Source of the DNA: DASVTR01 sp033855775
Lineage (GTDB): Bacteria > Acidobacteriota > Blastocatellia > Pyrinomonadales > Pyrinomonadaceae
DNA length: 64,000 bases
NCBI GenBank assembly: GCA_033855775.1
Contig: JAWVFT010000119.1
Coordinates: 1-64,000 of the forward strand
Reading direction: 5' to 3'
Each line of letters opens with the position of its first letter. The stretch's first letter is position 1. The notes beneath the pieces are model-generated. The model saw only the letters and a list, made by a program, of their open reading frames with translations, was not told the DNA's origin and searched no databases. Both the position numbers and the translations under genes were made by a program. This document shows positions 16,775 through 25,665 of the stretch, piece by piece.

Positions 16775-17041
16775 CTAGAGAAAGATGACGATGATGACAA
16801 CTCCGTCCCAGACGATAACGACTATCACTAAATCGTTAGGGGCGGGGCGACTGCCGCGCGGTCGTGTGGTCGTCATCACTTGAATCTGCGAGTCAGGCTG
16901 CACTCTGGCTCCTACTTCCTTCAGAAAAGCCTCCGGGCGGGTCATGACGTTGAGCAGTTCCGAGCGCTCAACATTCCCGAAATGAACGTAATCTGCTCCC
17001 CTGTCCTTGAAGACATGTTCGGTAACGTCTCTGATATCCAT
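16775..17041 (-). CDS. 88-aa protein with possible NHLP-like N-terminus and V/I-rich tail
   Basis: The start at ATG 17041 is well supported: AAGGAG lies 6-11 bp upstream on the minus strand. Residues about 27-55 (ELLNVMTRPEAFLKEVGARV, then QPDSQIQVM) resemble the pattern L..L..dP.A.LkE.G..vP.g..v.V of nitrile-hydratase-like leader peptides (NHLP), which precede RiPP cores. The tail is a hydrophobic Val/Ile run broken by one Trp-Asp-Gly, like a short membrane helix. No RiPP-modifying enzyme lies nearby, so the precursor idea is tentative. A small membrane protein is the alternative. Confidence 0.55.
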   Translation of the reverse strand: MDIRDVTEHVFKDRGADYVHFGNVERSELLNVMTRPEAFLKEVGARVQPDSQIQVMTTTRPRGSRPAPNDLVIVVIVWDGVVIIVIFL

Positions 17042-17301
17042 GGTGAACTCCTTAAGCGTAACAGATGTCAGGGCATCGTTTGGGGCGATGGCCGCTGCGG
17101 GTAGTGGTTCAGTTTGAAAGCCGAACTCTGTTTCCTGTCTCTGTGTGACTTTTCATGGACACAACGTAACGCGGGCCGGAAAGATTTTTGCAGGCAGAAC
17201 CTGCGCACAGGTCAACGGCAACGCCGTGCGTGTGGAAGAAACGGGCGGCGCAATGGTTTATGGTTTGCTGCTCTCGCTGAAATAGCCTTGCGGCGGGCGG
17301 G

Positions 17302-19335
17302 TCACTCGATTTGCCAGAGCTTGACAGTCTTGTCACCGCTCGCGCTCGCCAGAGTCTTGCCGTCGGGTGAGAAGGCCAGGGAATGGACGGTGTTAGTGTG
17401 TCCCTTCAAGGTCTGCTTCAACTTGCCTGTTTGCATGTCCCATAGCTTCACAGTATCGTCAAGGCTTCCGCTGGCAAGCGTCTTGCCGTCAGGCGAAAAG
17501 GCGACCGCATAAACGTTACCGCTATGGCCGGAGAACCAACGCTTCGTAACGCCTGTTTCTATATCTATCACTGTCACTGCCGTGAAGTCGGTTCCAGCCG
17601 CCAGTTGTTTGCCGTCAGGCGAGAAGGCGATTGCCAGAACCTTGTTCGGTCTATAACTAAGGGTGGTTTGCTTCACCATGGTTGATTGCATGTCCCACAG
17701 CTTGACAGTATTGTCGCCGCTCGCGCTCGCCAGAGTCTTGCCGTCGGGCGAGAAGGCGACCGCATAGACGTAATCTTTGTGGCCGTTCAAGGTCTGCTTA
17801 AACGCTCCGGTTTGCGCATACCACAGCTTGACAGTATGGTCATGACTGCCGCTCGCAATCGTCTGGCCGTCAGGTGAAAAGGCCACTGAACTGACGGCAT
17901 CATCATGCCCTGTGACAATCTGCTTCGATGCTCCCGTCTGCACATCCCACAGCGTTATCACCCTGTCCCAACCGGCGCTCGCAAGCTGTTTGCCGTCAGG
18001 CGAGAAAGCTATTGAATTGAGGCCATAACTATCTCCGACCAGGGTCTGCTTTAACGCTCCGGTCTGCGCGTCCCAGAGTTTCACAGTCTTATCGGCGCTC
18101 GCGCTCGCCAGCAGCTTTCCATCCGGCGAGAAAGCCACCGCAGCGACATATTCACTATGCCCGGTCAGTGTGAGCTTTGACATGTCGCTGAAAAACTTGA
18201 GCTTGATTCCGATGGCCAGCGCAAGCGCCAGACACAAGCCTCCAATCATCAGTGCCGCAGGCAGCCTGCGTCGCCGTCTTCCTTTAGCGGGAATGACGCG
18301 CGGCGGTGAAATGTTCATCGCGGGCGGAATGAACGGAACAGTCGGCGGCGGCGCGATGGGCTGCGTCTGCGGGTTGATTGGCTGTGGTCGCGGGTTGATG
18401 GGCAGCGTTCGTGGCTCGACGGGCAGCGTTTGCGGTTCGATGGGCTGCGTCTCCGGCTGCGGCGTGGGTGTTGAGGGAAGCGGCGCGGGCGGCGCGATTG
18501 GAACAACTTCTCTCTGCTGCTGCTCGTGCCAGAGCTTATATTTGGCTTCGCGCAGGTCTTCGCGCATCTGCGTCGCGGTCGCATAACGATTGGCGGGGTC
18601 GCGTTGCAGGGCCTTCGTCACGACTGCGCGCAGGACGGCGGGAATCTGGGCGGGCAAGGGCGGCGCGTCCTGCTCGTTGATGGCGTCAACGAGCGAGTCG
18701 AAGTCGCGCGGGTCGTAGGGCAGGCGTCCCGCCAGCAGTTGATAGAAGATGACCCCGGCTGACCAGATGTCCGTCTGCTCGTTGCGCTTGAAACGGAAGG
18801 CTTCGGGCGCCATGTAGGCGGGCGTGCCGCTGACGGTCATGCTCAGCGAACTCAGCATCAGCAGGCGCGAGATGCCGAAGTCCGTCAAGCGCGGCGCTCC
18901 GCCCTGCAAGAGTATGTTGTCGGGCTTCAAGTCGCGGTGGATGATGCGCCGCGCGTGCAGGTGAGAGAGTCCTGAGAGCACGCCGTCAATCATCTCGCAG
19001 GCCGCCTCGATTGAAGGGGCGCGGCCTCCGTGCGCTTTCAACCATTTCAACAGCGAGCCTTCGGGCGCGTACTCGCTGACAATGACGGCCTGTTCGCCGT
19101 AAATGTCCGCGTCAATTAACGGCAAGACGTTCGCGTGGCCGCTCGCCTGTATCCAGATGGCAGCCTCCTGCCTGAAGGCTTCGAGGTCTATGCTACGATT
19201 GTGCGGCAACTTCAGAGCGACGCGCGTCGTCGCCAGAGCCGTCTGCTTCTCGGCCAGCCAGACCACGCCGAAAGCTCCGCTCCCAAGCTCGCTGATGAGC
19301 CTGTAAGGGCCGAGCGTTCGCAGAGTCTCTTCCAT
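17302..19335 (-). CDS. Ser/Thr protein kinase with seven WD40 repeats
   Basis: 677 aa from ATG 19335; the frame extends to 19434 but MEETLRTLGPYRLISELG is the natural kinase start. Hanks domain: loop GSGAFGVVW (18-26), Lys42, HRDLKPDN, DFGISR and the APEAF end. It is followed by a Pro-rich linker with repeated P-x-N/E-P units and one transmembrane helix (MIGGLCLALALAIGIKL). The C-terminal domain holds seven near-identical WD40 blades (GHxxxVxxVAFSPDGKxLASxSxDxTVKLWD), enough for one closed propeller. A signal received by the propeller probably controls the kinase; targets are unknown. Confidence 0.94.
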   Translation of the reverse strand: MEETLRTLGPYRLISELGSGAFGVVWLAEKQTALATTRVALKLPHNRSIDLEAFRQEAAIWIQASGHANVLPLIDADIYGEQAVIVSEYAPEGSLLKWLKAHGGRAPSIEAACEMIDGVLSGLSHLHARRIIHRDLKPDNILLQGGAPRLTDFGISRLLMLSSLSMTVSGTPAYMAPEAFRFKRNEQTDIWSAGVIFYQLLAGRLPYDPRDFDSLVDAINEQDAPPLPAQIPAVLRAVVTKALQRDPANRYATATQMREDLREAKYKLWHEQQQREVVPIAPPAPLPSTPTPQPETQPIEPQTLPVEPRTLPINPRPQPINPQTQPIAPPPTVPFIPPAMNISPPRVIPAKGRRRRRLPAALMIGGLCLALALAIGIKLKFFSDMSKLTLTGHSEYVAAVAFSPDGKLLASASADKTVKLWDAQTGALKQTLVGDSYGLNSIAFSPDGKQLASAGWDRVITLWDVQTGASKQIVTGHDDAVSSVAFSPDGQTIASGSHDHTVKLWYAQTGAFKQTLNGHKDYVYAVAFSPDGKTLASASGDNTVKLWDMQSTMVKQTTLSYRPNKVLAIAFSPDGKQLAAGTDFTAVTVIDIETGVTKRWFSGHSGNVYAVAFSPDGKTLASGSLDDTVKLWDMQTGKLKQTLKGHTNTVHSLAFSPDGKTLASASGDKTVKLWQIE

Positions 19336-19394
19336 GTGCGGGTTCCAATGAAGCGCGTTATCACAAACACGAAGCGTGCGTGCGCTCTCTCTCT

Positions 19395-20057
19395 TTATAC
19401 GGCAAGACGATGACGAGCCAGCGCAGTGTAGCACGAACCTTTCGGGCCAAGCTCGCTGCGCATCAGGACGAGTTCGTTGACCGCAAATTCCATCGCCGCG
19501 AAGCCAAGCTCGCGGTGAAGCCCGGCCAATGTGCGCGCTCCGCCGGGCGTGCGCAGGCGCGCGATGGTGAGATGCGGGTGAAAGGGTCGCGGCTCGCGTG
19601 GGAACTCAGCGGCGGCGCATTCTTCTTCGAGGGCTTGATGAAGACGCGCGAGATTGCCCGTCGCATCGCGCACGCCGAGCCAGAGAACGCGCGCCGCGCC
19701 GCGCAGCGGAAAGGCTCCGGCCTCAGCGATTGCCAGCGGAAAACTTTTGACACGATTGGCCGCTCGCTCAATCGCTTGCGACAAAGCATCCGTGCGCGGC
19801 AGCGCGACATCGCCGTAGAATTTCAAGGTGAGGTGCAGCTTCTCTTCGCGTTCCCAACCGGCGCGCGCGTCCGGCATCTTTTCGCGCAACTGCGCGATGT
19901 GTGCCGCGGCGCGAGCGCGCAACTCGGTCGGCAACTCGACGGCGCAGAAAAGGCGACGCGGAGACGCGGCGACACGGCGACGCGGGGCAGCAGAAACACT
20001 CTCCGGCTCGCCTTGTCTCTCTATCTCCGCGTCGCCCCGTCGCGCCTCCTCGCTCAT
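19395..20057 (-). CDS. thpR: RNA 2',3'-cyclic phosphodiesterase (2'-5' RNA ligase family)
   Basis: 220 aa. The 2H phosphoesterase fold is shown by its two H-x-T/S motifs, LHLTLKFYG and HPHLTIARLR. It hydrolyses 2',3'-cyclic phosphate ends of RNA and can ligate tRNA halves in vitro. The family core begins at RLFCAVELP; about 34 extra N-terminal residues (RRGDAEIERQGE, VSAAPRRRVAASPRR) are encoded by an octanucleotide inverted array. The ATG at 20057 overlaps the penicillin-acylase stop as ATGA, supporting translation through the array by coupling. An internal start nearer the core cannot be excluded. Confidence 0.85.
   Translation of the reverse strand: MSEEARRGDAEIERQGEPESVSAAPRRRVAASPRRLFCAVELPTELRARAAAHIAQLREKMPDARAGWEREEKLHLTLKFYGDVALPRTDALSQAIERAANRVKSFPLAIAEAGAFPLRGAARVLWLGVRDATGNLARLHQALEEECAAAEFPREPRPFHPHLTIARLRTPGGARTLAGLHRELGFAAMEFAVNELVLMRSELGPKGSCYTALARHRLAV
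19953..20050. repeat. Octanucleotide inverted-array element E, unit GCGACGCG
   Basis: The left arm at 19953-19987 holds four 8-mers (GCGACGCG, GAGACGCG, GCGACACG, GCGACGCG) plus GGG. The right arm at about 20021-20050 is complementary and less regular (CTCCGCGTCGCCCCGTCGCG). The spacing is 8 bp rather than 7. The whole element lies inside the N-terminal coding region of the 2'-5' RNA ligase-family gene. Confidence 0.8.
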
Positions 20058-22513
20058 CTCGTCGCAGGCTCAAGCGTGAGCGTTTCCTTCGCGGCGGCGG
20101 CGACCGCTGCTTTAGTAAAAGGGAAGACGCGCGGCGTGACGTTGCGCCAGTCGTCGAGTTGGTCTTGCCAGTGCGGGCTGCTCGGAACGCCTGAGACGCC
20201 GAGCGCGATGCCTTGCTGCGTGCGATCCCAATCAGACGGGTCTGCGATGAGACGCATCGAGACGTTGGAGCCGCGATTGATGGTCGTCAAACTGTTCGTG
20301 CTGCCGTTCTGCGGAAAGGGAGCGATGATGAACTGCTGGCCGATGAGCGGAACTTGCGCCAGCGGATGCGTAAATCTGACGAGAGCCTCGCGGCTCCAGG
20401 TCCATTTCGTTTCGTCCGCGCCGTAAGACTTCGTGAGTTCCTTGACGGAATCGTCGTTGGCTGCGCGCAGGAGTTCCGCGTAGCTCTTTTGCTCTTTCGG
20501 CAGCCACCCGGCGGGCTTCTCCTTGATGAGCGAGTCAACGAAGGTGTCCGCGTTGGAATACGCGTAGAGCTTCGCGCGTTCCTCTCCGAGCGCGCCCGCG
20601 AGGATGCGCCTGCGAAAGGCGGAGCGCAGGTGCGCGACCAGCAGCGCGGCGCGCGATTCGGGAAGGACGCGCCCGTCCCACTCCTTCAACAGCTTGATGT
20701 GCTCAAGCAGTTTGTCGTCGCTTCCGGCTTGAACGGTCGGCGTCAGTTCGTTGACGAAGAAGGCTGCGAAGGTGACGCCGGCAATGGCGAGCGTGTCGCC
20801 CTGTATGGCGCGAAAGTCCTGAATCGTCAACTTCGGTTTGGCTTGCAGCAACTCGTAGATGCGGCGCGCGCGATAGGCGGCGAGCGGCGCGACCGTCAGC
20901 TTGTAAGGATAGCTGCGCCCGACGATGCGGCTGTTGGCCGTGACGATGAGGCCGTTCGGCGGGTCGTACAAATGCGGCAGAGCAGCGAAGGGAATAACGC
21001 CCGTCCACTCGCCTTCATCCGTCGCGCCGTCGTAAGGCAGCTTGCCGTCGCCGCTCTTGCGGATGGGGAAACGCCCGACGCCGTAATAGCCGATGTGGCC
21101 TTTGGTGTCAGCGTAGACCATGTTGAAGGCAGGGCCAGCATAGTCTTTGAAGGCCGCGCTAAATTCCTGCCAGTTGCGCGCGTAGTTGATGGCATAGAAA
21201 GCGTTGGAAAGGTTCGCGTCCTTTTCCAGAGCCGTCCAGCGCAGGGCATAGCGTTTCCCTTCGCGCTCAAGAATAATCGGCCCATGGCGCGTCACAGTCA
21301 CTTCGTAGGGAATCGTCTCTGTCTCCGCGCTCATGAAGCCCTTGCGAACCTTTATCTCCTCGCGTCGTATGTCGGCTTCGCGCCAGCCTTCCGACGTTTG
21401 ATAACGACGCGGATTCTGCGCATCGAACTTTTCGACGTAGAGGTCTTGCACGTCAGCTTCGAGACTGGTGACGCCCCAGGCGATGTGCTCGTTGTGGCCG
21501 ATGGCGATGCCGGGAAGCCCTGAGACGGAGACGCCCGCGGCGCGCAAACCCGGCGCGCTCAAGTGAACCATGTACCAGATTGATGGCGCGGAGGGTTGCA
21601 GGTGCGGGTCGTTGGCAAGCAGCGGTTGGCCCGTCTCCGTGTGCTTGCCTGAGACGACCCAGTTGTTGCTGGCCGCGCTGTCCTTCGCGTAAAGACCGAG
21701 GCGTCCGAGCGAGCGCAGGCGCAAGGCTTCGTCATCCGCCGCCGCCTGCATCGTCAAGGCTCCGACGCTCGCCCGCACCGCTTGATGGTCTCTCACGTTT
21801 GGCTCTTGATTGGCGCTCTTTTTCGCGCCCGCGTTGTCCTGTCCGACGAGCAGCACGTCGAGCGGCGAGGTTTCGGGAAAGAGCGCGTCAAATTTGGCTT
21901 GCGGTAAATCATGAAAGGCGGCGCGCGTCATGTCGAGTTGCCATGTGGTCGAAAGGCTCTCGTCGAAGAGCTTGCTGACGACGAGCGAATCGGCGGGGCT
22001 CCATGGGCGGGGCTTGAATTGCAGTATTTTAAACTCCGGCGGCAGGCTGTTGGCGTCGCGCGATTCGATGTAGGCGTTGACGCCGCGCGCGTAATCTTCA
22101 AGCGCGCGACGCAGCTTCGCGGGCGCTTGCATCAGTTGCGCCTCGGCTAGTTGCGCGAAGCCGAAGTTGCGATGACGCTTGTCTTCGTCAATCGTCGTGT
22201 TGCCGAAAATCTCCGACAACTCGCCGCGCGCCGTGCGCCGGAAGAGCTCCATCTGAAACAGCCGGTCGCTCGCCGTCACGTAGCCTTGCGCCATGAAGAG
22301 GTCGCTCTCGTTCGCAGCCTCTATGTAAGCGATGCCGCGCTCGTCACGACGGACGACGACGTTGCTCGTCAGGCCCGCGAGCCGCAAGGTCGTTGCTGTG
22401 GCGGCAGTCGTCGCCGTCGTCGCCTGTTGCGCCGCGACACGCGCGGGGCTGAGCGCGAGAGTCTGGAAGATAGTTAAGAGAGCAAGAGAGCAGGCAGCGA
22501 GACGCTTTTTCAT
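20054..22513 (-). CDS. Penicillin acylase-family N-terminal nucleophile hydrolase, exported
   Basis: 819 aa with a signal peptide (LAACSLALLTIFQTLALSPARVAAQ). The propeptide/alpha chain is followed by the processing site before SNNWVVSG, whose Ser becomes the catalytic nucleophile after autocleavage. Further family marks are LLANDPHLQ, GLPGIAIGHNEHIAWG and the late TINRGSNVSMRLI. Members cleave amide bonds of penicillins, acyl-homoserine lactones or other N-acyl compounds in the periplasm; the substrate here is unknown. Its stop overlaps the start of the thpR-like gene by the ATGA arrangement. Confidence 0.93.
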   Translation of the reverse strand: MKKRLAACSLALLTIFQTLALSPARVAAQQATTATTAATATTLRLAGLTSNVVVRRDERGIAYIEAANESDLFMAQGYVTASDRLFQMELFRRTARGELSEIFGNTTIDEDKRHRNFGFAQLAEAQLMQAPAKLRRALEDYARGVNAYIESRDANSLPPEFKILQFKPRPWSPADSLVVSKLFDESLSTTWQLDMTRAAFHDLPQAKFDALFPETSPLDVLLVGQDNAGAKKSANQEPNVRDHQAVRASVGALTMQAAADDEALRLRSLGRLGLYAKDSAASNNWVVSGKHTETGQPLLANDPHLQPSAPSIWYMVHLSAPGLRAAGVSVSGLPGIAIGHNEHIAWGVTSLEADVQDLYVEKFDAQNPRRYQTSEGWREADIRREEIKVRKGFMSAETETIPYEVTVTRHGPIILEREGKRYALRWTALEKDANLSNAFYAINYARNWQEFSAAFKDYAGPAFNMVYADTKGHIGYYGVGRFPIRKSGDGKLPYDGATDEGEWTGVIPFAALPHLYDPPNGLIVTANSRIVGRSYPYKLTVAPLAAYRARRIYELLQAKPKLTIQDFRAIQGDTLAIAGVTFAAFFVNELTPTVQAGSDDKLLEHIKLLKEWDGRVLPESRAALLVAHLRSAFRRRILAGALGEERAKLYAYSNADTFVDSLIKEKPAGWLPKEQKSYAELLRAANDDSVKELTKSYGADETKWTWSREALVRFTHPLAQVPLIGQQFIIAPFPQNGSTNSLTTINRGSNVSMRLIADPSDWDRTQQGIALGVSGVPSSPHWQDQLDDWRNVTPRVFPFTKAAVAAAAKETLTLEPATR

Positions 22514-22733
22514 CTTTGAACCTCAGCCGGGAATTTGCTGTCGCAGAACTCGTTACGGAACTCGGAAGACTATTTCTCTACACGCGCGCAGTCAACACAT
22601 AGCCGCACACGCCTTTTGTTTGCCCGCGCCGCTTTACGGCGGCTCCGCGCGTGCGCAGTCGCGCGTCGCAAAGCCCGCGCGCGTAAGTTAGAACGACGGC
22701 GGCGTAGTTGCCATCAATTGTTGGCGACGCTCT

Positions 22734-22922
22734 CTAGCTAGCGCTTGAGCGTTGGCCGCGCAGGCCAAGGACGACGAGCAGCGCTCCGATGGCCGCGACG
22801 ACGATTCCGGCGAAAGGCTGCGCGCCGTCCATCAAACTCATCAAGCGAAATTGAATATTGAACTGCGGCAAGATTAAAGAGCCGATGCCAAGCACAATCA
22901 ACATCACACCCCAACCAACCAT
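22734..22922 (-). CDS. 62-aa two-pass membrane protein
   Basis: Starts at ATG 22922 with AGGAGG about 7 bp upstream on the minus strand, which makes it a solid short gene. Two hydrophobic segments (MLIVLGIGSLILPQF, then FAGIVVAAIGALLVVLGL) flank a short loop, with a basic C-terminus. No named family is assigned. It lies alone between the penicillin acylase and aldehyde dehydrogenase genes in the same orientation. Confidence 0.72.
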   Translation of the reverse strand: MVGWGVMLIVLGIGSLILPQFNIQFRLMSLMDGAQPFAGIVVAAIGALLVVLGLRGQRSSAS

Positions 22923-23025
22923 GGCAATCCTCCTGTTGTCTCTTTCAGGTCAATCTTAATGTGGAACGCAAACTCGGCGGAGCCGGACTGAAAATGACGA
23001 CCGGCAGTGAAGCATAACAGAAAAA

Positions 23026-24450
23026 CTATCTCGTCGGGTCAACGATAATCAGGCGCGGCTCGGTCATCTCTTCCATCGCGTAGCGCACGCCTTCGCGCCC
23101 CGCGCCCGAAAGCTTGACACCGCCGTAAGGCATGTTGTCAACGCGAAAGGCGGGCGCGTCGTTAATCATCACGCCGCCGAACTCCAAAGTTTCGGCGGCC
23201 TCGAACATGCGTCGCGTCTCGCGCGTGAAGACTCCGGCCTGCAAGCCGTAGCGCGTGTTGTTGGCTTCCATCAGGGCCGCCGTGAAATCATCGAACCTTT
23301 GAACGGTGGCGACGGGCGCGAAGACCTCTTCCGCGCAGATGCGCATCTCGCTGTGCGTGTCCGTCAGGACGGTCGCTTCAAGGAATGAGCCGCGCCGCGC
23401 GCCGCCGCACAGCAAACGCGCGCCCGCGCCAATCGCTTCGTTAATCCACTCTTCGGCGCGACGCGCGGCCTGCTCGTCAATCATCACGGACAACTCCGTC
23501 GCTTCGTCCAAAGGGTCGCCCGTCCGCAAGCTTTTCGCGCGCTCGACAAAGCTGCTCGTCCACTCTTCCGCAATCCGCTCGTGCACGAACAATCTCTGAG
23601 CAGAGATGCAGACCTGCCCCGCGTAACCGAAGGCCGCCATCACGGAGCGCTCGACCGAATAGTTGATGTCAGCCGTCTCGTCAACGATGACGGGCGCGTT
23701 GCCGCCGAGTTCGAGCGTGACCGCTTTGCGCCCCGCGCGCTCGCGCAACTTCCAGCCCACCTCCGCGCTGCCCGTGAACGAAACCATCGCCACTCTCTCA
23801 TCGCGCAGCACGACATCAATCGAGGGCAACTCCATCAGCACGACTTGCAGCGCAGACTTTGGCAAGCCTGATTGCAGAAAGACTTCGCCGAGGAGCAAGG
23901 CCGTCAAGGGCGTGCGCGGGCTTGGCTTGACGATGATGGCGTTGCGCGAAGCGAGCGCGGGCGCGACCTTGTGCGCCACCAGATTGAGCGGAAAGTTGAA
24001 GGGCGTGATGCCGAAGATGACGCCGCGCGGAATCCTTTCCGTCCAGCCGTAGCGACCGCGCCCCATTGCCTGCGTGTCAACCGGCACAGTCTCGCCCGTA
24101 AAGCGGCGCGCTTCCTCCGCCGCAATCGTGAAGGTAGCGATGCCCCGGTCAGTCTCGCCGCGCGCCGCCGCCAGAGGCTTGCCGCTCTCCATCGCAATCG
24201 TCCGCGCAAACTCTTCGCGCCGCGCTTTGATAGCGTCAGCCATTCGCCGCAAGGCTTCCGCTATCTCGTAACGCGGCAGAGCGCGCAACGCGCTCGCCTC
24301 GGCGGCAGCCAGCGCAATCGCTTCCTCGACAAGCTCTCGCGGCGCGACCCCGACGCGCGCCAACGTCTCGCCCGTGAACGGCGACCGCGCTTCCAGAGTT
24401 TGCTCGCTCGCGCGCCACTCTCCGCCGATGAGTAGAGGTTTCGTGTCCAT
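23026..24450 (-). CDS. NAD(P)-dependent aldehyde dehydrogenase
   Basis: 474 aa from ATG 24450. The ALDH active-site features are present: general base Glu in VTLELGGNAP and catalytic Cys in GYAGQVCISAQR, the Asn of ITPFNFPLN, and the NAD-binding GSAEVGWKLRERAG. It oxidises an aldehyde to its acid in the cytoplasm. The CISAQR context and overall length resemble non-phosphorylating GAPDH/lactaldehyde dehydrogenase-like members, but the substrate is not determinable. A monocistronic gene with no pathway neighbours. Confidence 0.93.
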   Translation of the reverse strand: MDTKPLLIGGEWRASEQTLEARSPFTGETLARVGVAPRELVEEAIALAAAEASALRALPRYEIAEALRRMADAIKARREEFARTIAMESGKPLAAARGETDRGIATFTIAAEEARRFTGETVPVDTQAMGRGRYGWTERIPRGVIFGITPFNFPLNLVAHKVAPALASRNAIIVKPSPRTPLTALLLGEVFLQSGLPKSALQVVLMELPSIDVVLRDERVAMVSFTGSAEVGWKLRERAGRKAVTLELGGNAPVIVDETADINYSVERSVMAAFGYAGQVCISAQRLFVHERIAEEWTSSFVERAKSLRTGDPLDEATELSVMIDEQAARRAEEWINEAIGAGARLLCGGARRGSFLEATVLTDTHSEMRICAEEVFAPVATVQRFDDFTAALMEANNTRYGLQAGVFTRETRRMFEAAETLEFGGVMINDAPAFRVDNMPYGGVKLSGAGREGVRYAMEEMTEPRLIIVDPTR

Positions 24451-24633
24451 CTCCGGGCCAGAGCATAGCACGAGCCGTCGCGAGTCTGAACGCGCTGGCT
24501 CTCATTTATACTTGCCTTTGTTGACGTTGCGCGGCGCGAGCCGCTACAATCCGCGCGGGCAGAAAAGCTTGAGCGAGCGCGTTGATGGCGCGGGCGCAAG
24601 TGTTAGTCAATCTTCCGAACGAACGGACATTTC

Positions 24634-25509
24634 ATGTCGCATCGCAATCTACTGCTGAGATTCTCCGTCCTGCTCTTGTTGCTGGCCTGCGCCGGGCGCG
24701 CTGGCGCGCAGCAGCGTCCGCTCTTGACGGAAGACGTTGACATCATTCCGCCGGGCAGCCTGCGCATCGAGGCGGGCATAGATTTTGTGCAGAACGCGAA
24801 GTTTCCGCTCTCCGGCGTGACGGGCGATTTGACGCGCCTCGGCGTCATCGGCATTAACGTCGGCCTCGCCCCGAACGTCGAGTTTCAAATTGACGGCGTG
24901 GCCCAGAATATCCTGAGCATCAACTCTCGCGCCGTGCCGCCGCCGATTCCGCTCGGCATAGCGATTGGCACAAACTCGACCAACGATGTCGGCGACTTTA
25001 TTCTCTCGACGAAAATCAAGCTCCGCAGCGAGACGCGCAACGGCCCTTCGCTCGGCTTTCGTCTCGGCGTGCAACTGCCCAACTCGAATCAGGGCCGCGC
25101 CATCGGCGTTAATCAAATCAACACCTTCGGCACGATTCTCGCCGGCAAAAAATTCGGGCGCGACGGGCGCGTCAACACCTTCGGCAATCTGGGCATCGGC
25201 ATTCTCACCGCGCCCATCGAGAGATTCACGCAGAACGACGTGCTGCTCTACGGCTTTGCCAGCATCATTCGCCTGACGAAGAACATCAACTTCGCGGGCG
25301 AGATTAACGGTCGCGCCAACACGCGCTCAGGACGCGCGCCGCTCGGCACAGAGAGTCAGGCCGAAGCGCGCCTCGGCTTGCAGGTCAAGGCTTCCGGCCT
25401 GCGCTTCGATTTCGCGGGCATCGCCGGATTGACAGACTTCAGCCCACGCTCCGGCGTCACCTTCGGCGTCACCTACGACACCCCAAGCATTTTCACTCCG
25501 GCCAAGTAA
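24634..25509 (+). CDS. Outer-membrane beta-barrel-like exported protein
   Basis: 291 aa with a signal peptide (LLLRFSVLLLLLACAGRAGAQQ). The mature part alternates hydrophobic and polar residues in short strands separated by turns (NVEFQIDGVAQN, LGFRLGVQLPN, FGNLGIGILTAP, SGVTFGVTYDTPS), typical of a small barrel. It vaguely recalls transporter-type barrels such as the phenol-degradation MetA-like family. No periplasmic enzyme motif is visible. The function is unknown; outer-membrane placement is inference from composition. Confidence 0.72.
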   Translation: MSHRNLLLRFSVLLLLLACAGRAGAQQRPLLTEDVDIIPPGSLRIEAGIDFVQNAKFPLSGVTGDLTRLGVIGINVGLAPNVEFQIDGVAQNILSINSRAVPPPIPLGIAIGTNSTNDVGDFILSTKIKLRSETRNGPSLGFRLGVQLPNSNQGRAIGVNQINTFGTILAGKKFGRDGRVNTFGNLGIGILTAPIERFTQNDVLLYGFASIIRLTKNINFAGEINGRANTRSGRAPLGTESQAEARLGLQVKASGLRFDFAGIAGLTDFSPRSGVTFGVTYDTPSIFTPAK

Positions 25510-25513
25510 AGCA

Positions 25514-25661
25514 GTGACAAGTGACAAGTGACAAGTGACGAGTTAAAGGCCATCACTAATCAGCGTTGACAGGCTTCCTGTTCTTGCCCGTCACTCGTCA
25601 CGTATCACTCATCACTGCCTTACTGCTTGCTCGTCACTTGCTGCTTGTCACTTGTCACTTG
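25514..25661. repeat. Heptanucleotide inverted-array element F, unit GTGACAA
   Basis: The left arm, 25514-25548, reads GTGACAA three times, GTGACGA, GTTAAAG. The right arm, about 25589-25661, is the complement of GTGACAA twice, GCAGCAA, GTGACGA, a break, then GTGATGA, GTGATAC, GTGACGA, GTGACGG. It begins 4 bp after the barrel-gene stop and ends 4 bp before the ATG of the next gene at 25666, with no Shine-Dalgarno between. Confidence 0.92.
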
Positions 25662-25665
25662 AATT

